From contig JAQFVV010006546.1 of the NCBI GenBank assembly GCA_028023455.1, positions 62,001 through 126,000 on the forward strand: DNA of 64,000 nt, in the 5' to 3' direction. The first letter of the stretch is position 1. Each line of letters begins with the position of its first letter. The notes below the pieces were generated by a model that saw only the letters and a list, made by a program, of their open reading frames with translations, was not told the origin of the DNA and did no database searches. This document shows, one piece after another, positions 36,676 to 48,015 of the stretch. This DNA is from Epiperipatus broadwayi (Eukaryota; Onychophora; Udeonychophora; Euonychophora; Peripatidae). A program made the translations under genes and the position numbers.

Positions 36676-36700
36676 TCCAGCCCCAAGTTGGGTAAAGCCA
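36676..36700 (-). promoter_or_regulatory. tRNA-Lys-like primer binding site
   Basis: The + strand here reads CAGCCCCAAGTTGGGTAAAG followed by CCA. It resembles the 3' end of tRNA-Lys (CUU type), including part of the T-loop, with one base replaced by TAAA. The - strand therefore gives TGGC, an insertion, and then CCCAACTTGGGGCTG. It sits two bases inside the LTR, as normal. The internal change may weaken priming. Confidence 0.6.
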
Positions 36701-36702
36701 TT

Positions 36703-38466
36703 TGTACCGGGTTCGAATATGTGTCCTCGAAACACCGGCCTCTTAGGCAGAGAAGAACATACTCGGAGAGTATGTATGCCCAAACGATAGCTATAAAATA
36801 TATAACTAGCATTACATTTCCAGGACATAACTTCTTCTCGACTGTTGAGTTCAACACCACATTCAAAGCACTTTTTTTTGTTTGTGTATAAACACGGGCG
36901 CCAGCTATCTATTCAAGAATGAATAAATAACGCACTTTGAGCAATGGCCACTAACTCAATGCCTAAATATCCATGACTAGCTCAGCTATTTGTAATCACT
37001 AACAGATTATACATAATTAGTGGTGAAAGAATTGATAAAAAAGATTTGTAAAAGAATTGATAAAAAGAATTGACCGACAAATAAAGTTTAATTTTAAAGA
37101 CAATTTATTAACTAACATTTACTAATTTTAAACATTTTATAATTCTAATAAAACACACGCATATTTTTAAATTAACATTTCTAAACTAGTTTAAATATTC
37201 TTGTAGATTTTAATAATAGAACACTGGTATTTATCTAATTTAACTAATAACACTGATATAATGATCACGCACATATTAACTCATACACTCACATATATAA
37301 TAATAAAGTATTACATAGCATTTGAAACTTAAACACACATATCAATAGTTCATTTTATGTATGATATAGAGTTCATATAATTAGACTCTTGGAGGATTCG
37401 CACGAATTAATGCAATGCAATGGCTATTACAGTATAAACGAAAATAAGCAAATGTTTTACCTAGGATTTTGAATGTAGATTTAGAACTTTGTTTTCTTCT
37501 TCCATTATGCATACTTCCAGCCAGCTGGGACATTTCCTTGATGAGTTTCCTTATTATTCATGATTATTACTATTGGAGACAATTAGATACTGATGGAGAT
37601 TTTCTAAGATGTTATGCTGACATTATTTCACGGGCAGATCTTGCTGTTTTCATCGGACATCAGGCTGTGGAGAGGCGTGAATTTCCCAAAACTGCTCAGC
37701 ACCGCATTTTGTTTCTGGATACAATTAACTCAACTGATGGTCTTCTCTTGACTTAACTGACTCAATTAATTTCTGAACTCAACTGATTATCCGATAAAAT
37801 TTTACTATTTATACCTGCGAAGTGTTTTTCTTTTCGATATCCTCCGGCAATATCTGTTGTCGAAATTTCATTGATAATCCTTTGACAACGTGTTTTGGAA
37901 GATTGTTTAATTAGTAATAGCCATGCAGAAGTGTTGTTTTATATTAATAATTAATTAATAGCCATTGCCGTGTTTTTTAATGATAATCTTCTTTAACTTT
38001 CATTTATTTATAATAACATTTATTACGCATACATTTATTCTATTATTGACAATCGCACATATATACGCACATATATTACTAGTTTTAAGATTACTTTTTC
38101 TTTAATTCGAATGAAAAGAGATTTGTATTTTTTAAACTTTAAATTATTTATATTTTACGAATACTAATAAGAAAACTCTTTACTTCCTTTTTATAAAACC
38201 TTTAGTTTAACTTTTCTAACGAAACACCCCTCTCCCCTTCTGATTAATTAATTGTAGCTTTTTATTTCAAAAACTAATGATGGAAAACTATTTGATTCAT
38301 ATCTTTTTCGAAAACAAACTGTAATAAACTCTTAAACTTTTAATTTTACTTTTGACAGCAAACTGATTTTGTTTACTTAAAGAAACCTTTTAGATTTTTA
38401 TAACTTATTTATTATTTAATAATTTTTTAGGCAAAATCATCATGTGCCAATTTCAATATTGGTACA
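36703..38466 (-). repeat. LTR (5' LTR in element orientation)
   Basis: 1764 bp, about 98% identical by eye to the copy at 32376-34135. In element orientation this LTR would hold the active promoter. The 95-codon + strand frame (37469-37756) is intact here too. Right after it the (AT)n target tract resumes. Confidence 0.85.
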
Positions 38467-38860
38467 ATATATATATATATATATATATTGTAAATAAATA
38501 TTGAAATATATCACCGTCACACATATATATATATATATATATATATGTCTTCCTGTCATTCATTTCAACAACCAACTTCCTTTAACATCAAAGGATGTCT
38601 TCATGAGATTGATGATCTCAGATTCAAAAAAATTTATTATTAGTGATACGTTTATTCTTCTTTTTAATTCATTTCTTTATTTTTTTTTTTGCATTGTCAA
38701 ATAATATTTTATGATCTGTATTCAGTTCATGAATATACAAATCTGAGTTATGCTACCTATTTTTAACACTACTCTTATAAACTTTAACTCTTTTATTAAG
38801 ACTTAATTTATTTTGAACTATATAAATTTTATGATTATAACAGGAATAGATTTTCTATCA
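38467..38860. other. TA-rich spacer beside the LTR element
   Basis: (AT)n tracts at 38467-38488 and about 38522-38546, then unremarkable A/T-rich sequence with a T-run. No gene is seen. Confidence 0.5.
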
Positions 38861-39830
38861 ATTGACTGTTTTAAACTAATTAATAATGGATTTAAATCAA
38901 GGCCTTTCTTCCAGGCCATTTTCATACCACCCAATAAATAACTATTTTTATAATTCAATTTAAAAAATGAGGACTAAAATGGTAAAGAAATAAATTCTAT
39001 TTTCACTAACAATTAAATTTCTATTATTAACAGACTTATAGATATTTTTATTAAATATAATATTTCTAATAAATCCATGATTATAACCTAAAACAGTATA
39101 ATCAGAGGCAAATTGATTCCTTTGAATATAATCATTATTTTCAAAAATTATTAAGTCTTCTATTCCTATAACAAAAATTCAATAAAAAAACTTTTATGAG
39201 TAAAAGATTGTTAACTGTCTGGAAGTATCATATTTCTTAAATTATTTTGTTTAATAAAATGACTTTGAAATAAAACAATATTAACTTTAAAATCAGCACT
39301 TAAATCTAGAAATTTTAACATAACAATTTAAAAATCCTCCCTCCCCCAATAATAAAATTAATATTAGAATCAAAAGAATTTGATCTATCAAAAAAATCCT
39401 TTAATTTATCTTCCTGAATAATAAACAATCATCAACATGCCTAGCAAATAATTTTAAAGATTCAGAAAAATGATCAGAGCACATTAAAGGAGAAATAACT
39501 ACCAATAATCCATTTCTCTTTAATTTTATAAAACACATCTTTATAGTAAATATATAGAATATGTTAACAATAATAGCAAATCATGAATAACCTTAATCTC
39601 ATCTGCCGAAAAATATTCAAGTTTCTTTAGAACAGGATGAAACAAATTAATGCTTTTAATCCTATCAGCTGAATGATACATATTTTCAATATCTACACTA
39701 ACAAAATAATAATAAAACATCTACTTAATTGAATAAAAGAAGATCAAATTCTAAGAATTGTCATATGTTCATTAAGATTAAACTAAAATGTAAAATAGTC
39801 AATTATTGGCTGATAGTGTCTGATTTTATT
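38860..39830 (-). pseudogene. Penelope-like element RT remnant
   Basis: On the - strand, around 39720-39660, the translation reads VSVDIENMYHSADRIKS, an RT motif-A-like core (DIxxMY). DEIKVIHDLLLLLTYS follows near 39600. A HVDD-like catalytic box occurs near 39435 (GMLMIVYYSG in the present frame, one frameshift away). FFDRSNSFDSNINF near 39380 matches the segment after the catalytic box in Penelope-like RTs. Many stops and frame changes make it dead. It is a different copy from the + strand one at 48 kb. Confidence 0.5.
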
Positions 39831-39904
39831 TATACTTAGTTTTTTGATAAATGCTCAAACAAAGACGAATTTAACTTTAAGTTAGTTCTTGACTTCTATT
39901 TATT

Positions 39905-40030
39905 ATTTTGGTTAAGACCTGTAGAGGTCCCTACCTTCGCATTTTCACGTGCATATTCTTCAGGTTTACAGCCTTAGTAAATATTACTTATGTAATTAAT
40001 GCACGTTTAAATAAATTTATAAAATAAGGT
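39905..40030 (+). repeat. R125 structured repeat, copy 2
   Basis: This has GTTAAGACCTGTAGAGGTCC, a TTCGCATTTTCACGTGCATA block, AGGTTTACAGCCTTAGTAAA and TAATGCACGTTTAAATAAAT. In this copy ACGTGCAT and ATGCACGT are complementary, which would close a long stem over the central hairpin. It lies just beyond the Penelope-like remnant. Confidence 0.65.
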
Positions 40031-40254
40031 TTTGTTTCTGCCTTGACATATTTAATTATAAATTAAAATTACTAATATTATATTTGTTTCAGATTTAAAG
40101 TTTAAATTCACCCTTGTTCTAGCATTTGTTAGAAAAACGTCTTAATAAAATCAGTGTAAATAGTTGGCCATTTTATTCTTCAGTGTAATAAAATAAAAGT
40201 GGATATATATCTCTATATTTTATAGCTCTTGGAAGTTGATATTCTTTTTCTCTC

Positions 40255-40256
40255 AA

Positions 40257-40299
<43 letters not shown>

Positions 40300-40309
40300 T
40301 AAAAATGGC

Positions 40310-40351
<42 letters not shown>

Positions 40352-40362
40352 GCCATTTTTAA
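40255..40362. repeat. (CT)n(TA)n and palindrome around a TA core
   Basis: TTAAAAATGGCAGTAC (40299-40314) and its exact complement GTACTGCCATTTTTAA (40347-40362) flank a pure (TA)n core. A hairpin or cruciform is expected. A (CT)n tract precedes it. Confidence 0.85.
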
Positions 40363-40364
40363 TA

Positions 40365-40690
40365 TACATACACAGGAAGTACATATCTATGATACAATTT
40401 AATTTTAAAATTATACATATTCAAACAATATAGAAATTATTATTTTCCTCTCTTAATTCTCTTGTGAAGAAACCAAATAATAATCATCATGATGAAATGC
40501 AGAATATGCACTGCAGAAATAATGTTATATTTATATATTTTAGATTATTTTTCTGTATAGAAAGCAGTGACCATTTTTTCATGAAGTTTACAGCATCAAT
40601 AATTGCATTGTAAATTTAAAAAAATTAAAATTCTAATTTTTATTTTTCTAAACAACAAAGTATTCAATCAGCAGTCATTGATACAATAGA
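40365..40690. other. Non-coding spacer, nothing recognised
   Basis: A/T-rich DNA between the palindrome and the - strand RTE tail. Confidence 0.4.
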
Positions 40691-40694
40691 CACT

Positions 40695-41355
40695 AGATCT
40701 ACATCATTGTTAACATTATTTTTATCCATTATCAATCCACTGTTGAAAGATTTCTTCAAGTTTATTTCAGTATCTCCAATGCCTAATCTTTTTTCTTCAT
40801 AGCACATCAGCAAATTTTCTTATTTTATCTATACATCTCATATGTGAGTAATATCTAGATCTTTTGCAATCTTTCAGAATCTAATTTAAAACTTCATTTA
40901 CTGGTCTATTATAATTTCTTCTATCAATATATTCAGCTCATTTCTATTTCAATGTCTTAATACCTACAATTATATTAGTGATATCAATTTATTTTCTCAC
41001 CGATGTATTTTTATTTTTGAACTCTTCTTGTTATTTTTAATAAACATCTCTCAATGCATCATTGAATAATCTAAAATCTCTATATTGTTCCTCTGTAAAG
41101 TATTCAATTCTTAGATCCAAAAGAAACAACCTGTAAAGCACATGGATTAAAAACATTTTTTTTTCAAACCATAGGCATATTTTCTTTTAACATTAAATTA
41201 TTTTTTATCAAAAGAACTTCATCCAAGTTTAATTATATGATTAATTTTGTCCATTATGTTTCCATATATATTAATAATCTGACCAAAGATATTTGTAATC
41301 GTTACCTTTTTTTAATTCATGTTTGTAATTAATCCATTTGTTGTAATAGTTCAAG
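40695..41355 (-). pseudogene. RTE LINE C-terminal fragment
   Basis: On the - strand the segment 41350-41170 resembles the NYRIKLGW-type region that follows the RT domain. The part 41110-40700 carries the HIARR-like DxRW region in decayed form (IDRRNYNRPVNEVLN) and a final basic stretch. The same text appears at 3800-3960 on the - strand. It is 5'-truncated and full of stops. Confidence 0.55.
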
Positions 41356-41379
41356 ATTTTTTAACTCCTTTTCAACTGA

Positions 41380-43340
41380 CTTATCCACCACTAAATATAT
41401 GGCTGCCATATAAAAATTATCTTTTTTAAAATTTTATAATGGCATATCACTTGGATTTTGACTAAGAATATCAGGAACAATATTTTCTTTACCTTTTATG
41501 TATATATAACTTCATAATTCTGTAAAAAGATGCTCCATCAAATAATATGCATTGTTCAAAAACTTCAAAAATTACTAATCAGTTATGATACTTTCTTCAG
41601 ATCTCATTAAAATTTGTTTAAATTTTTAAAAAAACCTAAATGACAGCTAAAATCTTTTCTATAATGGTATAATTTCTTTCTGACTCTTTTAAGGTTGGAC
41701 TACAGAAAAACAAAACTAGAGATTTTTGCTTATCACTAAATTGAAACAAAGTTGCTCCAAGACTGAATCCACTATTGTCAGTCTTAAATATAAAATATTT
41801 TATTAAAATTAAGATGTGTCAATATTACTTCTTTTAAAAAGTTATCCTTAATTTTTTTTTAAATCCATGGTTTGCCTCTGAGTCCAAATACACAATTTTT
41901 TGCATCTTTTATAAAATTATTATAAAAAATTACACAAACTTAAAAATGATTTTAATTGTTACTGGTTCTTAGGTTGTGGAAAAATTTTCAATTGCTGATA
42001 TTTTATCAGAATAAGGTCTAACTTCTTTACTATTAATAAGAAAACCCAGAAAAGATACTTTTAGTATAGTTAATGAACTCTTCTTCAAATTGATTGTTAT
42101 ATTATTCTTGTGACATTAAAAAAAAAACAATTCAAGATGATTAAGGTATTCCTCTACATGTTGTGGTGTAATAATGATATCATCTATATACTGTACAAAC
42201 ATCTGGATAATCCTTCTTCACTATTTATAAGTCCAAAAGGCAGACACTTAAAAACATAAGAATACCCATCATACCTAAAAGCAGAGTATTTATGGTCTTG
42301 TGGATATAACAAGATTTGCCAATAACTTGAAGTAAGATCTACCCTAGTAAAAATAGTCTTACCTTGGGATTTAATTAACAAATCATTAACATTGTTGGTG
42401 GAATATCTCTTTATGGAACAATTATTTTGTTTAATTTATGAGCATATTTAAACATATTCATAATTCTTTACTTTTTTAAATAATTACCAATGGATTAGCA
42501 TATGATGATGGACTCTTTTCTATTATTTCCCAATCTATCATCTTTCAACTCTGTTGTTCAATTTCATTTTTATACTGCACAGGAATAGGATCGACTATCA
42601 AATGGGTACTCTCTTTTAGTTTTATTCTATGTACCTAGGAATAATTCCAGGCCTGTTAACAAAAACTTTATAATATTGCAAGAGAAGATTAGTTAATGAA
42701 AATTTGTCTTCTTCATTTAATGATCATTCATTTATTTTATTCTTTATTTCAGCAGTATCTCTAATCTGTTGCACACATTGCAAAGATTGTCTGTTTTGGA
42801 AAGGTTAGCAATGACATATTATTTTTTTGGAATAAATTTATTATTTTGATAATCTATAATGCTTACATAAAAAAATCTGATCCTAAAATGACATCTTGAG
42901 TTAATACTTTCATTTATCAAAAGTACATGTGATATACTTTTGTTACCCAATTGCAAATAAAGCCATATCTGCTTCTTTTCTATTGATGCTTTCCTTCTAT
43001 TAGCTAATGTTATTAAGATTTTACTTAAGTAATGTCAAAATTTTTGGTTAACTTCTCTAATGTGCATTTAGTTTATTAGAAATAAGTGGAACTTTACTAC
43101 CTGAATCAATTAATGCTTGCATACATGTTCTATTATTATGGGCATAAGGGATGATATATAAACATCACATGTTGATTCCCTCTCTTGCTCTTCTATTATC
43201 ATGCTTGATATATTTTTAATTAAGGTACTATTTTTGTTCCATCTCTCATGAGGATCTTGCTGTGTGGAATTTAACAATGAAGCCTTACTGCCTTTACAAG
43301 TTTTTCTGCTGAAATAATAACGATAAGACATTGCCTATTG
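41380..43340 (-). pseudogene. Ty3/Gypsy pol remnant (protease, RT, RNase H)
   Basis: Read on the - strand, an aspartic protease motif (ALIDSGSKVPLIS) lies near 43115-43075. A reverse transcriptase core lies at 42381-42184 (FTRVDLTSSYWQILL, then FKCLPFGLIN). The end of RNase H lies near 41480-41445 (NIVPDILSQNPSD). The order protease-RT-RNase H on one strand is Ty3/Gypsy-like; the FGLIN string and VDLTSSYWQI are typical of that lineage. No integrase was recognised. Stops and frameshifts throughout mark it as dead, and no LTR was found around it. Confidence 0.7.
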
Positions 43341-43619
43341 ATGTCATCAACTCTTTTAGGTTAAATATTTATATGACTAGCATGGAAATGATTTATTAGC
43401 AATTTCCCTTGAGTTAATCTTTTCTGGTTCAATGAGTAACTATAACTACCTCTTGGTTATTTATATCTGCTGAAATATTGAATCCCCACTGCTTGAGTTC
43501 TTATTGGATTTCTTCTACCTTTATTTAATAAATATTGATATATGAAAGAGGCATTATTTGCAAGTTCAGTTAAAAGATTCATTGCAAATTTGGCTTATCA
43601 ATTACTGTAATAACATTTT

Positions 43620-45446
43620 TAAGATTTGGGTGTTCACCAAATGAGTATGAGAGGACATAGACTTGTAGAGTTTGCAGAAAAAGAAAAACTTTATAATATG
43701 AATTATTTTTTTGAGAAACTTTTTAAAAGGAAATGGACATGAAATAAAAGTACATCAGAATTGGATTATATTTGGACTAACAGAATATTGTAATATCCTT
43801 AATAAATTCAAACAAGAATTGATCATCGATTAGTTAAGATGTAAGATATATGTTAATGCAAAACTAGAGAGACAAAATTTATTAAGAGAAACAATATTCA
43901 CGGTTGATATTCCTAATTTTCAGAAAGATTCTAATGAATTTAAATTAGAACTTTCATAATCATTTACAAATATTAGTAGATTTTGAACATGTTTCACATT
44001 TGAATGAAATTAATAGGAAAACAAATGATATACTTTTAAAAACTGCAATAAAGATAGCTGATACAAACAAGCAGCAATTGACCAATACATTTTTTTACAG
44101 AAACTAGAGAATTTATAAAGAAAAGAAGTAATATGAAGATATATAAAAATGATGCATTAAGAAGGATTGAATATCTCGAATTATGTAAAATGGTGAAAAA
44201 ATGAGTTGATAATGATATAAAAAAGTATAATTATGAATTAGCAAGGAAAGCTGTAGAAGAGAATAAAAGTCCCAGTGTAAAACAATATTTTGGTATTGGG
44301 AGAAAACTTATATCTTCAATAAGAAAAAAAAGATGGAACTATTACTAAAAAGAGAGATGACATTATGAAATGGATAGAAGAGTTTTATATTTTTTGAATT
44401 ACCCAGGATTTTAAATGAAGAAGTGAGAAATGCAATTAAATTTATGAAAAAGGGGAAAGCTCTAGGTAATGATGGAATTATAATTGATATATTAAAAGAA
44501 GCAGGTGAAGAAATAATTTTTTTTGCCCAAATTATATACCAAATCCTAAGTGATAAAGATGCACTAGATGATTGAAAGAATGTATTATGTTAATATTAAT
44601 ATTTAAAAAAGATAACAAAGAAGATATTAGAAATTACAAACCTATCAGTTTTATACAGAATTTTTACTAAGATAATTAGAACTTTGAATTTCAGTCAACC
44701 AAAAAAAAAACAAGTTGGATTTAAAAGTGATTTTAGCACAGTAGATCATATCCAAGTATTGAGAGAAGTTATAGAAAAAAACCAATGAATATGAGTTGCC
44801 ACTATACTTTGGATTTGTAGATTATGAAAAGGCATTTGATTTTATAAGCCTTTCTTCAGTGATTAAAGCATTGATTCATCGAGGTATATACCCAGATTAT
44901 TGTCATATTCTAAAGAATATTTATAAAAATGCAGCAGCAACAATTAGATTACATAATGATACTAAAAATGTTAACACTGATAAGATAGGGTGACTCTATT
45001 GTGTATTAAAATGGGAAGCTAAAGAAGTAAAAGTAAATGGAGATTATTTAAGTCATTTAGGTTTTGCAGATGATGTAGTAATGTTCAATGGATTTTCTCA
45101 AAAGATAAAAATAAAGATTTATTATGATGAATTAGAAAAAATTAATAGCTACAAATACCTTGGTCAAATTATTACTACAGATGTAAACATAATGGATGAA
45201 ATCAATTATAGAAATAAATTTGGTTGGAGTACTTTTAGTAGAAATAACTTAATATTAAAAGGAATATGCCTTTGTGTTTGAAAATGAAGAATTTTAATAA
45301 ATGTGTATTGCCAATTCCTACTTATGAATCTGAAACTTGGACACTAAATAGAAGAGCAATACAGAGACTTCAGATCATTCAAAGATAATATCACATGACC
45401 ACCACCTCTTATGCTTGTGTATAACTATTGTTAAAACAGGCAAAAC

Positions 45447-45509
<63 letters not shown>

Positions 45510-46620
45510 CCACACACAACAAGCTAGAGTAATCAATGGATCCCAGAAGGCTTGTGCATAAAATCCCCATCTAGTGCCTACTTATCCAATATCCCCAGAC
45601 TAGTTTCTGGCTTATGGCCTTCATCAGTGAGGAGCCTCGGATCTGAGAGGGCTGCACCTAGATCTTAAGATCTAATGCAACCCTCCAAAAACCACCTTTT
45701 ATCTCCATTTAACTACAAAACTATGTCAAATTGAAAACACCTTAATGTTTTCAATCCAAGACCATTAGCTTATATAGTCATATGGGTCTGAACCCAGTTC
45801 AGTACCCATACATTTTGGTGTCTTTGATTCTTTAATAACTATAGCCACCACTATCCTATTAGGCAGAATTGGTTTTAAGCCAATAAACATCACATGACCA
45901 CCAACTCTTATACTTGTATGGGTACTAAACTGGGTTCAGACCCATATGACTATATAAGCTAATGAGCTTGGATTGAAAACATTAAAGTGTTTTCAATTTA
46001 AGACTCATAGTTTTGTAGTTAAATGGAGATAAAAGGTGGTTACTGGAGGTTGCATTAGATATTAAGATCTAGGTGCAGTCCTCTCAGATCCAAGGCTTCT
46101 CAATGACGAAGGCCTTAAGCCAGAAACTAGTCTGGAGATATTGGATGAGTAGGCACTAGATGGGGATTTTATGCACAGGCCTCCTGGAATCCATTGATTA
46201 GTCTAGCTTGTTGTGTGTGACAATATATATAGTGAGTTTCGCCTGTTTTATCATTCAAAGATCTATGAAGAAATGCATATTATGAATAACAAGAAGAGAT
46301 CAAAAATGCAATACATGGCTAAGAGAACAAACAGATGTTACTTCATTGCTGAAACAATTAAAAAACTGAAGTAGAATTAGAATGGATATATTTCTAGAAG
46401 AGATGATAGTAGATGGACAATTAAAATCTTATACTGGATTCCAAGAGAAATTTAAAATATAGAGAAAGACTACATTTGAGATGGATGGGTGAAGTAAAGT
46501 GAACAGGGATGATGTGGAGAAGAGAGGCTAGAGATAAGAAAAGATGGATTGAACTTGGAGAGATCTTCATGATGATGATCTTGATATATATAATCAATAA
46601 AAATTTTCTACAGGATTCAA
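43620..46620 (+). pseudogene. RTE-clade LINE, near full length, interrupted
   Basis: It starts with the endonuclease end (RGHRLVEFAEKEKLYNMNYF near 43655, then SELDYIWTNR and DHRLVKM). RT follows from about 44410 with AIKFMKKGKALGNDGI, VGFKSDFSTVDHIQVLREVI and FVDYEKAFDFI (44796 on). The catalytic FADD box is kept in LGFADDVVMF near 45065. YLGQII and a GW-containing region come next. After the foldback insertion the C-terminal domain (REQTDVTSLLKQ-like, RRDDSRW, KRWIELGEIF) ends in a GATGATGAT tail near 46575. Endonuclease, RT and tail match RTE elements. Several stops and frameshifts make it inactive. Confidence 0.75.
45387..46249. mobile_element. FB-1 foldback element inserted in the RTE LINE
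   Basis: It is flanked by a perfect 13-bp duplication ATCATTCAAAGAT (45374-45386 and 46250-46262). Inverted arms start with TTAAAACAGGCAAAACTCAC on the left and end with GTGAGTTTCGCCTGTTTTA on the right. They continue through AGAGTAATCAATGGAT, GCACCTAGATCTTA and ACCCATATGACTATATAAGC blocks. A long (TA)n tract (about 45453-45507) lies in the left arm only. A TCACATGACCACCA block is present near 45391 and near 45893. The left arm on the - strand carries CACTGATGAAGGCC followed by ATAAGCCAGAAACTAG. No ORF is present. Confidence 0.85.
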
Positions 46621-46679
46621 AATATAAAAATAAATAATAGTTATATCCAGATTATAGCATGACTGCCATCTTGAGTAGT

Positions 46680-46925
46680 ATTGTGGAGTTTATTCCAGAG
46701 ACTTATCCCTATCCCCAAACTGGTGATGGCTCTCATAAGTAAGGAGCTAGAACATCCAGATACCAGATTCAAAATACAAACTAAAGCCCAGAATTTATCT
46801 AATACTTAATTATTAAGTAAAATCTAAAATTTTCAGACACATATATATGTCTTCAAATCCAGCTCTCCAACTCAAATAGCCATATGGTACAGAACTACAT
46901 TCAGATACACCATATATTAATAGTA
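46680..46925. repeat. FB-2 family arm fragment
   Basis: The sequence AATCTAAAATTTTCAGACA, ATATGTCTTCAAATCCAGCT and TTCAGATACACCATATATTA matches the left arm of the composite foldback at 12.7-13.4 kb. Only one arm is left. The CCCCAAACTGGTGATGGCTC end corresponds to the GCCAGAAGCAGAAACCAGTC block of that family. Confidence 0.6.
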
Positions 46926-46929
46926 ACTG

Positions 46930-48010
46930 ATATCTATTTTTAGTTAGAAAGTAAAGATCTCTGGTTTAATATGGAATGGCCTTGGTGTCTATGTATTGAT
47001 TTAAAAAAATAATTATAATTTAATGCTGATGAAGCATTCACTATTGGCAGAAAAATACCATACTTCTTTAGTTGTAGAGCTTATGGTTACATTACGTTTT
47101 ACAATTTTGAAACTTTTATTGCAAAAAAAAATATTTTAAGATGTGCACTTTTTTTAATTACACTATTTTGGATATATCATGATTGACATTGTGAATGAGG
47201 CAAAAAAAACGAAGATGACCAAGACTTTCATAGATGATTAAAATCACAAAATGGACAAAGGAGAGTGAAAGCTGATCCAGTTCATTTAAACTGTTGCCTA
47301 TAGAAAAATAAGAGATCAGGTTGAGTGATCATGATGAGATATGGTAGCTTGAATTTAACTGCACTTAAAAATTAGAAACAAGCAAAGAATTCCACCTTTA
47401 AGGGTAGAATTTTAACCATGAAAAAGAAATCTGATAGCAAGAATTAAATCATCTATCTGTACTTTTAACAAAAATTAATGAATGGATATTTTTCAATAGT
47501 GTATATAAGATGTGACTTTCGAAAAATGGATATAGTTGCATAAATAAATATTGTTAACAAATTACATATTTCTGCTATATTTAATTAATTAATATTTATA
47601 TATTCAAAATGTTTATTTAAAGGCAAGATGAGTTGTATTATAAACTATATCTTGTCACTTAAGAAGGTTTTAATTAAATTACGATTAAAATTCATATTCA
47701 TATCAAAATGAGCATTGTGAATCTACTTAAATACAAACTAAGTTGCTATGTTTGATGTGATATCAACTTCAACTTTCTTGAGCAGCTAATGATGCCAAGT
47801 TTGATTGACAGAAACATGCTGCATATGTAATTATGGTCATGTTTCTACAAATTTCTATTCACGACTTAAATAAATAACATTATAGATTACAAATATATAT
47901 ATAATGAGCATATACCATAGATAATATATAATACAGTAATAAAATAATATTGTGGTGAAAAAGTCCTTATTCAGTCTTTCATATATTCTTATAAGAATGT
48001 TATATATACT
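46930..48010. other. Non-coding DNA, nothing recognised
   Basis: A/T-rich spacer between the RTE/FB-2 remnants and the Penelope-like element. The - strand around 47170-47450 has weak RTE-like character, too weak to call. Confidence 0.35.
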
Positions 48011-48015
48011 GTACA

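Larger units (their letters stand above)
32376..38466 (-). mobile_element. Non-autonomous LTR retrotransposon, ~6.1 kb
   Basis: Two long direct repeats (32376-34135 and 36703-38466) begin TGTACC and end GGTACA. They flank a 2567-bp interior. The host target is a TA tract, duplicated as ATAT (4 bp, or 6). On the - strand the interior opens two bases inside the LTR with TGGC, continuing into a tRNA-Lys-like primer site. It ends in a polypurine tract (AAAGGGAGGGTGGTGTAA) touching the next LTR. This fixes the orientation as -. Only a gag-like ORF is found; no protease, reverse transcriptase or integrase motif is seen. The LTRs differ at roughly 30 positions, about 2%. It resembles a large retrotransposon derivative, probably of Ty3/Gypsy type. 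Confidence 0.85.

Noticed and set aside
36654-36891. Overlapping 70- and 75-codon frames on both strands
   Set aside because: They lie across the LTR start and primer site and mirror each other; they are shadows of the LTR sequence.
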